Shown here: positions 55,078 through 64,000 of the stretch, in pieces
Layout of the letters: each line of letters begins with the position of its first letter
Numbering within the stretch: position 1 is the first letter of the stretch
NCBI GenBank assembly: GCA_002105175.1
Contig: MCGE01000012.1
Location: 806,001-870,000 of the forward strand
Source of the DNA: Absidia repens
Lineage: Eukaryota; Mucoromycota; Mucoromycetes; Mucorales; Cunninghamellaceae
Direction of reading: 5' to 3'
Length of the DNA: 64,000 nucleotides
Made by a program: the position numbers and the translations under genes
Notes under the pieces: generated by a model
The model's database searches: none
The model's input: only the letters and a program-made list of their open reading frames with translations
Told to the model about the DNA's origin: nothing

Positions 55078-56123
55078 TTAGTCAGGAGGCTGCAGCAATA
55101 TATCATTTGTTGACTGAACTACACTTATGAATTCACAAACTTACTTCTTGCATAGCTTCCTTCTTGCCCTTGCGGTCGAGGACAGCTTGACGGCTGTGAT
55201 CCAACTTGAGCTTGTTGATGACAACGTTGGAGGGGTGGATACCAATAGGAGCAGTGGCACCGTTGACCTTTTCACGGGTAACACGTTCGATGTGGATGAC
55301 CCACTTCTTACGGTAGACTTGGACAACCTTGCCTTCACGACCCTTGTAGGTACCACGGACAACAGTAACTTCGTCGTCACGACGGATAGGCATGGAGCGG
55401 ACCTAAATCAATGGGAAAAAGACAGGTAAGAATCCACAAAAAAAAAAAAAAAAAGGTTGTGTGATACAACCCATACGCACACAAGGGGGAAAGGCGGGAG
55501 CACTTACACTGTGTTTTTCACGGAGTTCCTTGGACAAAGCAGAGCTCATGATCTTTTGGCGAATGTGAGAGGGAGCAGAGAAGTGAGCCTTTCTGCTTTT
55601 TCTGCGGGAAGAGCTAACATCTATGGTGAAAGAAAAGAGGGGAAGAAGGTGGGTTAGTCAACTGAGGCATACACCTTTTTTGGAAGACGCAAAAGACAAA
55701 CGAACGCAGCAATAGAAGGACAAAGGAAATTAAAAAAAAGAAGTATCGTCATTTGTTGATCATGATTGAATGTCAGTGAATGGTGCATGTTACTTTTGTG
55801 TATGGTGATTGTTCTATCGATGTTGTTTTTCGGTTGTTAGCCATCCATCCATCCAATCCTTCCATCCATCCATTGTTTCCAAGTATTGTCATAGCACTGT
55901 TCGTACCATCATCACCATCACCATCAGTCTAATTCTTTTTTGGGATGCTCGTATTGAAGGCATGTATCGTGTATGCATCCATCCATCAGAATGAGAAAAC
56001 TTGATGCATCCGTCTTTTTTTTTCATCCATTCATCCAACTATCCTTTCTATTTGCATTGCTCGTTTGTCTTGCTGTGAAATAAAAGTAGATAGATGTTCA
56101 TTCTTACCAGCGGAGAACTTCAT
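55078..56123 (-). CDS. RPL26: 60S ribosomal protein uL24 (L26)
   Basis: Large-subunit ribosomal protein. Exons 56108-56123 (MKFSA), 55508-55620, 55145-55402 and a probable 12-bp last exon 55078-55089 give 132 residues. Core text is [20 protein letters not shown], then [20 protein letters not shown] and [15 protein letters not shown], the KOW-motif strand. It continues [20 protein letters not shown] and [19 protein letters not shown]. After AMQE there is a canonical GTAAGT; splicing to the acceptor at 55090 gives PPD-stop. If it is not spliced, the frame ends VSL at 55133, with the same total length. The first intron is unusually long (about 487 bp) and carries CCAT repeats. Confidence 0.95.
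55842..56034. repeat. CCAT-rich repeats in uL24 intron 1
   Basis: Clusters of CATC/CCAT units at 55842-55873, 55908-55926 (CATCACCATCACCATCA) and 55975-56034, inside the long first intron of uL24. Confidence 0.8.
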
Positions 56124-56531
56124 CCTTAGGTTTGTAAAAAGGAAAAAAAAGAAAGAACGATCTAATGCTGGACTCCCTCAGACTTAAAAAGTACAAAAAA
56201 TCATTTCAGCTCCCGCTCGGACAATCAAAAAAAAAAGTCGCCCCCGGAACTTGTTGGCATAGATTTGCTAATAGTATGCACACCCGTTTTGCTTAATTAT
56301 GATCCTTCAGTAAAACATAGATATATATAATTCCTTGATATATAATAAATCAAGTAAGCAGTATGGTATTACTTTTAGATATGCCTTTATTTTTTAAAAA
56401 AAATTGTTTTTGATGCGTAGATCAACCAAACCTGCAATCGGCAATTGAAAATTTTATAGATATTTTACTTCATTTTTTCTTTTTTTTTTTTTGTGCGAAG
56501 CTCTTTTCTCGTTTTGTTTTACCCCAACATA
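56124..56531. promoter_or_regulatory. Divergent promoter region, uL24 / MOSC gene
   Basis: About 400 bp, with A and T tracts on both sides (56231-56240, 56393-56403, 56478-56492). No specific site is identified. Confidence 0.45.
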
Positions 56532-57800
56532 ATGCCTGCTTTACAAAACCCCACACTCAGTAATATTCACGTTTATCCTATCAAGTCGTGTCATTCAGTA
56601 CAGCTTAATGAAAGTCAGGTAGGCAACCTAGGCTTGGTGAATGATCGTCGCTTCATGTTTATCGAAGAAGCCAATGGCCGCTTTATTACTCAAAGGTAAA
56701 CGAAAACTGCGGGGAAAACGACTTGCATGTACTGCACCAAGATTAAACCTTTCTCTGTTCTTTTTTTTTTTTTTTTTTTGCTGCGTGTGTTTGTGTGTGG
56801 GGGGGGAAATGATCCATAGAAAATATGCGTCCATGGCTCTCGTCAGACCTTTGATCGATCTTACCAACAAAACACTGATATTGACAAGTTATGACGATGA
56901 CCAGGCGGATTTGGAACTCCCATTGTATCCTGATACAACCACCATGGAGCAACGCACTGTCAAATTATGGAAAGATACACTGACGGCATTTGATATGGGC
57001 GATGAAGCTGGAAAATGGCTGGAAACCTTCTTGGTGAATCACCGCGCCCACGATGTTGCCAACAATCACAACCCTGACGACCCTGTCCCGAAGCTGCGGA
57101 AGATGGATCGGTGGTATCGTTACCCAAACTTCGTCTGGTGACTTTGGAGGATCCTCAAGAAGGCCATTATTCTCGTCCTGCACATCAACAATTGAATGGC
57201 GTGCATTCTCCCTTCTCTGATTGGTCGCCCGTGTCATTTGGGTTTCAAGCTAGTATGGATGCAGTCAACCAAGCATTGATCGAACGTGGCGCCATCAATC
57301 AAGATAATACCATTGGCTTGGATCGTTTCCGTAACAACATTTCTATTACGGGCACCCTTCCATGGGAAGAAGATACCTGGCTGGTGGTAAAGTAAGTGAC
57401 ACACCCTACTCCTCCTCCTCCTCCTACCGCCCGCCCCCCCTCTCACTCTCACATGGACCCTGCTCTGATTGTTTTTGACGTCTGTGTTACTAAAATGTTG
57501 ACTTTTTTTTTGTTTTATTTTTATTCTTTTGAAAGAATCGGTGAAGTAACGTTTTATATGATTCGACCTATTGGACGATGTACGGTACCTGGTGTGGATC
57601 AAGACCATGGTGTAAAGGACAAGTGGGGTGGTCCATTGGCGTACTTGAAGGAAACTCGAAGTTTTGTTGAAAAACCAAATGATGGATGCTTCTGTGTGGA
57701 TGTGGTCCCTCTTACCAGTGGGGTGATTCGTGTGGGTGACAAAGTGGAGGTCTTGGAACGAATCCCGGAAGGAAAGGAACAAAAACCATTAGCCAAATAG
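56532..57800 (+). CDS. MOSC-domain protein (mARC-like), with an apparent frameshift
   Basis: It resembles the molybdenum-cofactor enzymes mARC/YcbX that reduce N-hydroxylated compounds. Exons are 56532-56695, 56820-57391 and 57536-57800. The N-terminal MOSC_N part has SNIHVYPIKSCHSVQLNESQ and GNLGLVNDRRFMFIEEANGR, then FITQRKYASMALV. The C-terminal MOSC part has HSPFSDWSPVSFGFQASMDA, GLDRFRNNISITGTLPWEED, then a cysteine in IRPIGRCTVPGVDQDHGV. The exons total 1001 bp, two more than a multiple of three. Upstream of about 57085 the coding frame ends at a stop (57136). Downstream, the continuing MOSC text (PKLRLVTLEDPQEG) lies in another frame. No GT-AG intron of suitable length fixes this. It is either a sequencing error or a recent inactivating indel. 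Confidence 0.82.
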
Positions 57801-59551
57801 TTTTTTTATGATCTATGATTTTGTCCCGGTCTCTCTTTTTTTTTTTTTTTTTATTTATTTGAATAAAAATGTTGATTTTGATCATGGCTTGGGTACTTTT
57901 GTAACTGCTGATAATAGAAGTTGTTAGTGAAGATGTTTATTACATTTTTTTTTAGGTACTGTCCCTCCACTAACCTCTCATTTTGTTCGATATGTTCTCA
58001 CCTTATTTAGTAGCCTTCATGATATACCTTCTGCATCGCTTGATGATTTCTCCAATGCCTTGTCGAATCCATTTTATGCCGGGATTGCTGGTAAAAAATT
58101 ACTTTTGATCTCATTTTCACCTTACTAATCAAACATTTTTTTTCATTTGATGGAAACCGTTTGAGACTTTTGAGGTGGGTCACTTATGGTATATGGATGA
58201 AAAAAGAAGCGATCGAAAACATTAGTAGTCATGGCCTGGAGCACTGGTTTAGCATAAAATATCAATCTCAATTTAGATTAGTTACTGTTTATACTTTAAT
58301 ATCAATAAAATACGCATTATTCTTTTACCCATAATCTATCTTCCACACTTAGTTCTATAGCACCTATTCTTATATGTGACAACATTTAGATTCTGTGCCA
58401 TGGTAGGTATTATTAGGTGGAGAGGGTTTCTTGGCTGCAATGAGGAGCAAAGTGAGTCACAGTTTTTTATTCAAAAAATACGTACTGACTGTGCCTGGCA
58501 AAGGTATGGGTAAAAAAAAAAAAGCGGTGGATTGCACATAATTCTTGAAAATCATATATGGGCTCAGGTTAGATACCAGTAGTGTATATACACAAAAATT
58601 ATACACTATTATAAATAAATACTTAAGACGGTTTTGGGCAGAGCATATCAAATTTTTTAGTTTGTTGTTTTTTGATGTTTTTAAGCGGAGCATAACGAAG
58701 GCATGAAATGATTTAGATTATTCTTAAACACTAGCAAGTATAGCATGGGATAACAATGTGAGCTATATCGCGAGAATATAATACCTTTTTTTTTTTTTTT
58801 GTTATTATTATATGTAATAGATTAAGGTAATGGAATGAATCTCTGTAAACTGTTCCCGGTAAAGACGAACGACTGTCATATAGCAACTGCAGTGTGATTC
58901 AAAGAAGATAAGAAAAAGACAGGCCTAGGCAGTTGAGATCTAGTGGAATAGAGTATGTAGTTCAAGTGCCGCTGACGTAACCAATGAATCCCGTTTACCC
59001 CTTGAAATATTAGAGTAATTTGTGAATCTCGACAAATGAATGCGTTTCATTGGCATCTCACGACTTTTGTACCTCAACTAGTCAACCCAGCATTTTTGCT
59101 GAGTTCCCCCCTTTGTTTTTGTAGTCAATGCCATTGGATTGGTTTTGACTGTCTTCAGGGAAAAAAAAAAATTGACTGTCCTCGGTCGGACTTCATTGTC
59201 CGGCCTCCCCTTTTTTTTTTTTCCTTCCCTTTTTCTTTTTTTACAAACTTCGCTTTTTTGTTCTTTTTTTAGCTTATCATCTTTTGCTTCCTTCCCATTG
59301 TGCAAAAAATAACAGGTAAGCTTCTAATATTTCTTTATCTAGTTTTTTGTTGAAAAGAAAGAGCTATATCAGTACTGTCTCTTCTGCGATACCGAACGAA
59401 GATATCTTTTTTTTTTTTTGAAACTTACAATGCCATTTCCTCGTTTATTGTGTGGGAATCAAACTGTTAATCTTCATCAACCAATATTGACTTCGTTTTT
59501 TTAATATAGAAACCATCTACTTTATTTTGTATTGATTGTACTGGCATTACT
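57801..59551. other. Intergenic region with an orphan exon
   Basis: It contains AATAAA near 57862, an orphan exon (57956-58090), AT-rich DNA with AATAAAATACG near 58302, and the T-rich upstream region of the MADS gene. No intact gene is seen. Confidence 0.5.
57956..58090 (+). pseudogene. Orphan internal exon, possibly Exo70-derived
   Basis: It is bounded by a strong acceptor (poly-T then TTTAG) and a GTAAAA donor, and is open for 44 codons: TVPPLTSHFVRYVLTLFSSL, then HDIPSASLDDFSNALSNPFY and AGIA. The VPPLTSHFVRYVLTL part recalls the segment following the DGTVHELT motif of exocyst Exo70, but the match is from memory and weak. No partner exon is visible on either side. Confidence 0.3.
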
Positions 59552-61669
59552 ATGGGACGAAAGAAGATCAAGATTCAGACTATCGAAGATGATCGGAACA
59601 GACAGGTGAGCGATAAGGGCTTCTCTATTACTCTTCAGAAACTAACGTTTTATTTATTTATTAGGTGACTTTTCTGAAACGGAAACATGGCTTGATGAAG
59701 AAGGCGTATGAACTTAGTGTCCTTTGTGATTGTGAAGTTGCTTTGATTATCTTTAACAATAACGGAAAACTTGTTCAGTATGCCAGCACGGAAATCGACA
59801 AAATATTAATGAAATATACTGAAGTAGGTTGCTGAAAATACATACTGTATATCAAAAAGGGACTGGGAAACTTATTACATTCTTTACTTTGTATAGTACA
59901 ACGAACCTCACGAAAGCAAGTCGAACCATGATGTATGTATTCTCAAATGTTGTATGAAGTTGTGTCTTACTGACCCTTTTATTCTATTAGTTTATGAACG
60001 CTTCTGACATAGACGACGGCAAATTGGATGATGATGAAATAGGAATGGAAATGGACCAGGGATCTTCATCATCTCTTCATCCTTCTCAGCAACATCAACG
60101 ACAAACACCAGCACCAGTACCAGTACCTGCACCAGCTCCGGCACCACCGTCTATCTCACAGGTAGCGGCTACTGTTACTCCCTCACCCCCTCCTCATATG
60201 ATGAACCCTCAATTTAATCACTCTCCTGGTATTCCTCATCAACCGACGATGTATTATCAAACCCCACAAAGTCAGATTCGCTATCCTATTACTCAAAATA
60301 TGTCACATCCACCACTTCATGTACAACAACAGCAGCAACATCCTGCTATGCATCCTGCTGGTTATGACGTTTATTCAATGCCACCTCAACAACAACAACA
60401 TCAACATCAAATTAATCACCATCACCATCATCAGCCTCCTCCTCATCATCATCCTCACCCTCCTTCCTCGGGACCTTCTCAGCAACAACAAATGTATATG
60501 ATGCATGTAAGGTTAAATTAAAATTATATTAGAATACCCGGTTTTGTTGACATGGAATTTCACTAATGTGATGACAAATTGGTTTCTTATAGGCAACGCA
60601 TGTGAGTGGAACACCTCCGGCGATGAATTATCACCCAACACCGTCACCATCACTTCATCATCAAGTTTCTCAACATCAACAACAGCAGCATCAGCATCAA
60701 CATCAGCATATACAACAACAAACTCCTCAACCACCCCCTCCAATGCAAACAACATATTCTCAATCACCTCCGCCGCAGCAACATGACCAACAGCAGCATA
60801 ACTCCCCGGGCCATCATTCTCGGCAACCATCGGCTCATTCTCCGTACCCTGCCCCCGTCATATCATCCATGACTCCCGGCTCTTCTCCCACCGGAAGCCC
60901 TGCTCGAAAACCACCTAAACTCCGGGTTCAAATTCCAGAAGTTGCTGATCAGGCATCGTCATCCCCACCTCAGCATGATGGACATCAACAACATAAACGG
61001 ACCATATCCACTTCCTCCATTCATTCCAATCACAACGATCTTGATGACGAGAATAAAATCAAGGTAGAGGTGAAGCAGGAGACGGCAACCGAAACATCGA
61101 TTACGACAACCGAAGCATCAGGAACTGGGAATAGCTCTACGGAATCAACAAAGACAGCAACAGCAGCAACAGCAGCAACAGCAACAACAACAACATCCGC
61201 TGCAGCAACGACAACTACAACATCATCAGCAGGGACAACATTAACAACGACAGGACGAACTGGAACGAATCAAGATGAACCAGGACCTTCTTCCGCAGGA
61301 CCACCATCAGCTCTACCATCGCAATTTGCTCAAAATCTACCAAGTCCGTCATCTTTTTATCCCGACTTTTTCCAACAAAGCGAGCTACCAAGTCCATTAA
61401 ACTTCTCGGCGACCCCTACTGTCGGAAACACATTCCATTGGCCCCCTCCCTCAAAAGACTATAAACCATCACCATTGGCAAAACTAGGAAGGTAAGTAAA
61501 AAAAAAAAATTGAAAATGAGATGGACAGAAACCAAAAATAGGGGGTGGTGGAGAATAGAGTGATTCTCATTTTTGTTGTTTTTTATTTGTTAGTGAATCA
61601 CTGAAACGATCTCAACAAGAAGAATTGGAGGATGGAAATGATCCAATATCGAAAAAGCAAAAAGCTTGA
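59552..61669 (+). CDS. MEF2-type MADS-box transcription factor (Rlm1/Smp1-like)
   Basis: Six exons (59552-59605, 59665-59823, 59897-59932, 59991-60506, 60593-61491, 61594-61669) give 579 residues. The MADS domain starts at the [41 protein letters not shown] and [20 protein letters not shown]. The [15 protein letters not shown] features place it in the MEF2/Rlm1 type II class, typically a target of cell-wall-integrity MAP kinases. A short acidic stretch ([17 protein letters not shown]) follows. The rest is low complexity: Q-, H- and P-rich blocks, with several SP/TP sites (for example [12 protein letters not shown]) that could be MAPK sites, and a T/A-rich run from GCAACA repeats near 61150-61250. 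It ends ISKKQKA. Target genes are unknown. Confidence 0.94.
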
Positions 61670-62563
61670 TCAATAGTAGTATTATTTAGTAGTAGCAGAT
61701 TAGTATTAATTTTATGGATGAGAAAAAAAGGCATTTTGTAGTTTAGTGTTCTTTCCTCTTTCTCCTTTTTATTTTATTTTCTTTATGCCTATTATTATTA
61801 TTATTTTTATTATTATTATCAATTTATTGGACTGTATATACTTCTTCCTCGCCCCTCTCTTACACTGTACCCCTTCATTTTATCAATCACCACCCCATCA
61901 ATAAAAATAAATAAAATAAAATCAAACATTTATCCTTTTATCCTTCCCTCTGTCTAATCAATTTTTTTTTCCTGTTTGCTGTCTCTCACCTTTAATTATC
62001 TCTCGCTCAACGTTATAAAAAAAACATTTTATATTGTGTATCATTTTCCCCTGACTCACTCTACTGGGATGACTATCTGCAGCAAGTTCGTCTCGCTGCT
62101 AAAAACTCAACACAAGAATGGAATGACGCGCCCTTTCCTTGGGCTGATCAGATGATGGATTTTAGCAACGACCAGCCTCCGTCCTGTGTGATGATGCGAT
62201 TCTGGGGACAATTATGATACGATACGCACTGCTGGTATATTTTATTTTTATGTATGATCTCCACTATACTGTCAATATCGTATTCACTTCAATAACTCAC
62301 TTAATTATTCTTACCTTCTCTAATCTACTGCCTTTTTTTTTTTAATTCTACTATTTACTCTACCTTTCTTCATTTTCTGCAATTTCTTACTATTGATCTC
62401 ACCTTTTATGTATTCTGCCTGACCTTCTGTCATATTTAACCTCCGCTAGTTTTCGATGTTTGAAAAATGTGCCTCACTTTTTTTTTTTCCCTTTCCTTCC
62501 TTCCTTGCTTCTTTCCTTTTTCTTCCTCTCTTCAAAATATACCATTAGTACTTGTTTTCATCA
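61670..62563. other. Intergenic region with an orphan exon
   Basis: 3' UTR of the MADS gene (AATAAA at about 61899), an orphan coding-like segment (62050-62217), then a C/T-rich leader before the kinase start. Confidence 0.5.
62050..62217 (+). pseudogene. Orphan C-terminal coding segment, family unknown
   Basis: The frame reads SPDSLYWDDYLQQVRLAAKN, then STQEWNDAPFPWADQMMDFS and NDQPPSCVMMRFWGQL before TGA. It is protein-like and rich in W, D and Q, and is open for more than 50 codons in otherwise AT-rich DNA. No acceptor or upstream exon is certain. It lies between two intact genes and belongs to neither by frame. Confidence 0.3.
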
Positions 62564-64000
62564 ATGCCAACATCCATGCCGCAACGACCTCCTTCTCCAA
62601 ACACAACACCAGCCCAACAAAATGATGCTACACCTACAACTGTCACTGATGTTGATGATCCTCGTCATCCACTCCATCATCACCGACGAACTGTAACTGA
62701 TTTTGATTATGGTCAACTTTTGGGGGAAGGAAGCTATTCTTTGGTAAGAGTTAATTGGAAATACAAGAAAAGGGATGACTTTCGACTCAATAACCAAGGT
62801 AATATATATTCTAGGTACTTGAAGCCCTTGACAAGAAAACAGACAAACGATATGCTATCAAGAAACTGGACAAGGCTCATATCGTCAAGAATGACAAAGT
62901 CAAGTATGTGATGGTCGAAAGGGATGCTCTTAGTCGTATGAGTCATCAAGGAATTGTCAAACTATATTGGACCTTCGCCGACAACCGAAGTTTATGTAAA
63001 TATTTTGACAAAAATTATATGATTATTTTGGATGACTGATTAACACTTGCAAAATAATTTCTCCCTTGTAGATTATGTGCTTGACTTGGCTTCTCATGGT
63101 GAATTGTACACTTTTATTCGTCAGGTAAGCTATATAGAAACATGCGTTATATGAAGACAGACATGATATAACGTTTCTCATTCAGCTCTCTTTCTTTTCG
63201 TTTTTATGACTTCTGATAAAATATGTAGGCGGCACCTTTCGATATTGAAACGGCTCGCTATTATGCATCGGAAATTCTATTGGCGGTAGATCATATTCAT
63301 AGTAAGCAAGTTATCCACAGGTACAAAGAATATCTCATCTACAAAAATGGAAGTACATAGATTGACGATTTGACGCATCAACTTTTTATTTTTATTAGGG
63401 ACATTAAACCAGAAAAGTAAGTGAATTCTCAGGGGAAAAATAAATAATCTTCCTAATCTTCCGGTATTTCGTACTAACTGACGAATCATTCATCATAGCA
63501 TTCTTTTGGACGATCAAATGCATATAAAGATTGTGGATTTTGGATCAGCAAAAATCCTTTCTGAGGATATCTCCTCTAACCAAGTAACAGATAAAGGTAA
63601 GAAGAAAGGAAACAAACACGGATTTGAAGGTAGGGGGACAGGACAGTAATATGATCTATCTTACGTTAGGCACACGGTCCTTTGTAGGCACAGCTGAATA
63701 TATTGCACCGGAATTGTTGCGAAGTGATGCTACCACGAAAGAGTAAGTTTTTGGCGATTCACACTACAACCAATGAAAGACTTCGCCTATTTTATTAATA
63801 AAATGAAATGGCCTCCCCCTCCTTTTTTTTTTTTCTTCTGTAGGGCGGATTGGTGGGCTTTTGGGTGCATCTTGTTTCAAATGTTGACCGGAAAATCTCC
63901 TTTCAAAGCTGCGACGGAATACCTCGTCTTTCAAAAAATCAAGCATCTGGAGTATGAATTTCCTGCTGACCTCTCACCTGTGGCCTGTGATTTAATCAAG
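62564..64000 (+). CDS. PDK1-like AGC kinase (3' partial)
   Basis: Eight exons are visible (62564-62743, 62815-62995, 63072-63124, 63229-63320, 63399-63416, 63499-63596, 63670-63742, 63844-64000); the gene runs past the window end. It resembles PDPK1/Pkh kinases that phosphorylate the activation loops of other AGC kinases, downstream of sphingolipid or phosphoinositide signals. A Pro/His-rich N-tail precedes the domain. Motifs are LGEGSYSLVLEALDKKTDKR, YAIKKLDKAHIVKNDKVKYV, YYVLDLASHGELYTFIRQ, HSKQVIHRDIKPENILLDD, VDFGSAKILSE, SFVGTAEYIAPELL and DWWAFGCILFQMLTGKSPF. The VGTAEYIAPE activation segment is typical for PDK1. Exon 5 is an 18-bp microexon carrying DIKPE(N). The ATG at 62564 was chosen because the upstream frame has only a TTG. 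Confidence 0.93.

Noticed and set aside
55770..55930. Possible C/D-box snoRNA on the minus strand of the uL24 intron (GTGATGA near 55920, CTGA near 55777)
   Set aside because: The boxes are about 150 bp apart, longer than usual, and GTGATGA arises from the CATCAC microsatellite; no terminal stem seen.

Overview
The window is nuclear DNA of a filamentous fungus. The genes are split by many short GT-AG introns (mostly 50-100 bp) with A/T homopolymer tracts between them. A gene set including a JMJD6-type dioxygenase, a TBRG1-like FYR protein, an ATE1 arginyltransferase, an Aquarius relic and Gin4/Nim1 and PDK1 kinases points to an early-diverging lineage, most probably Mucoromycota (Mucorales-like). 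That placement is an inference; no rRNA or species marker is present. I resolved exon structures by reading frame, splice sites and phase. For most genes the exon lengths sum to a multiple of three.

Layout. 1-1117: 3' part of a JMJD6-like gene. 1820-3675: secreted aspartic protease. 5276-7604 (-): V-ATPase subunit B. 9545-11766 (-): DHA2-type MFS transporter. 12651-14963 (-) and 15217-16144 (+): delta-COP and a p24 cargo receptor, divergently arranged. 16145-20922: gene-poor and repeat-rich, containing an AT-rich island with a small secreted cystine-knot-like peptide gene. 20923-23528 (-): GH36 alpha-galactosidase, divergent from a zf-4CXXC_R1 protein (23705-25973). 27590-32193: Gin4/Nim1-type kinase. 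34445-35185 (-): ribosomal protein eL43. 35594-38047 (-): TBRG1-like FYRN/FYRC protein. 38048-43110: another gene-poor block. 43653-46366: decayed Aquarius helicase gene. 46916-48193 (-): Whi2-like BTB protein, divergent from ATE1 (48793-50543). 51683-51985: small unknown gene. 55078-56123 (-): ribosomal protein uL24. 56532-57800: MOSC protein with an apparent frameshift. 59552-61669: MEF2-type MADS factor. 62564-64000: PDK1-like kinase, cut by the window end.

Three things stand out. (1) A dispersed repeat family of about 1 kb recurs at least eight times in both orientations. Its full copies share a CACGTG-containing 5' end, a conserved ATGCATGGGGAAACCC core and AATAAA signals. (2) A 60-residue secreted peptide with a C-C-CC-C-C pattern sits in an AT-rich island unlike its surroundings. 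(3) There are many decayed coding segments: an Aquarius pseudogene with a nonsense codon, several frameshifts and loss of the Walker A/B region, plus orphan exons that keep frame and splice sites.

The genes are mostly housekeeping: vesicle traffic (delta-COP, p24), vacuole (V-ATPase, MFS), translation (eL43, uL24), signalling (two kinases, Whi2), protein turnover (ATE1) and chromatin (JMJD6-like, zf-4CXXC, FYR, MADS). Nothing suggests a biosynthetic cluster; adjacency matters only for the divergent pairs.
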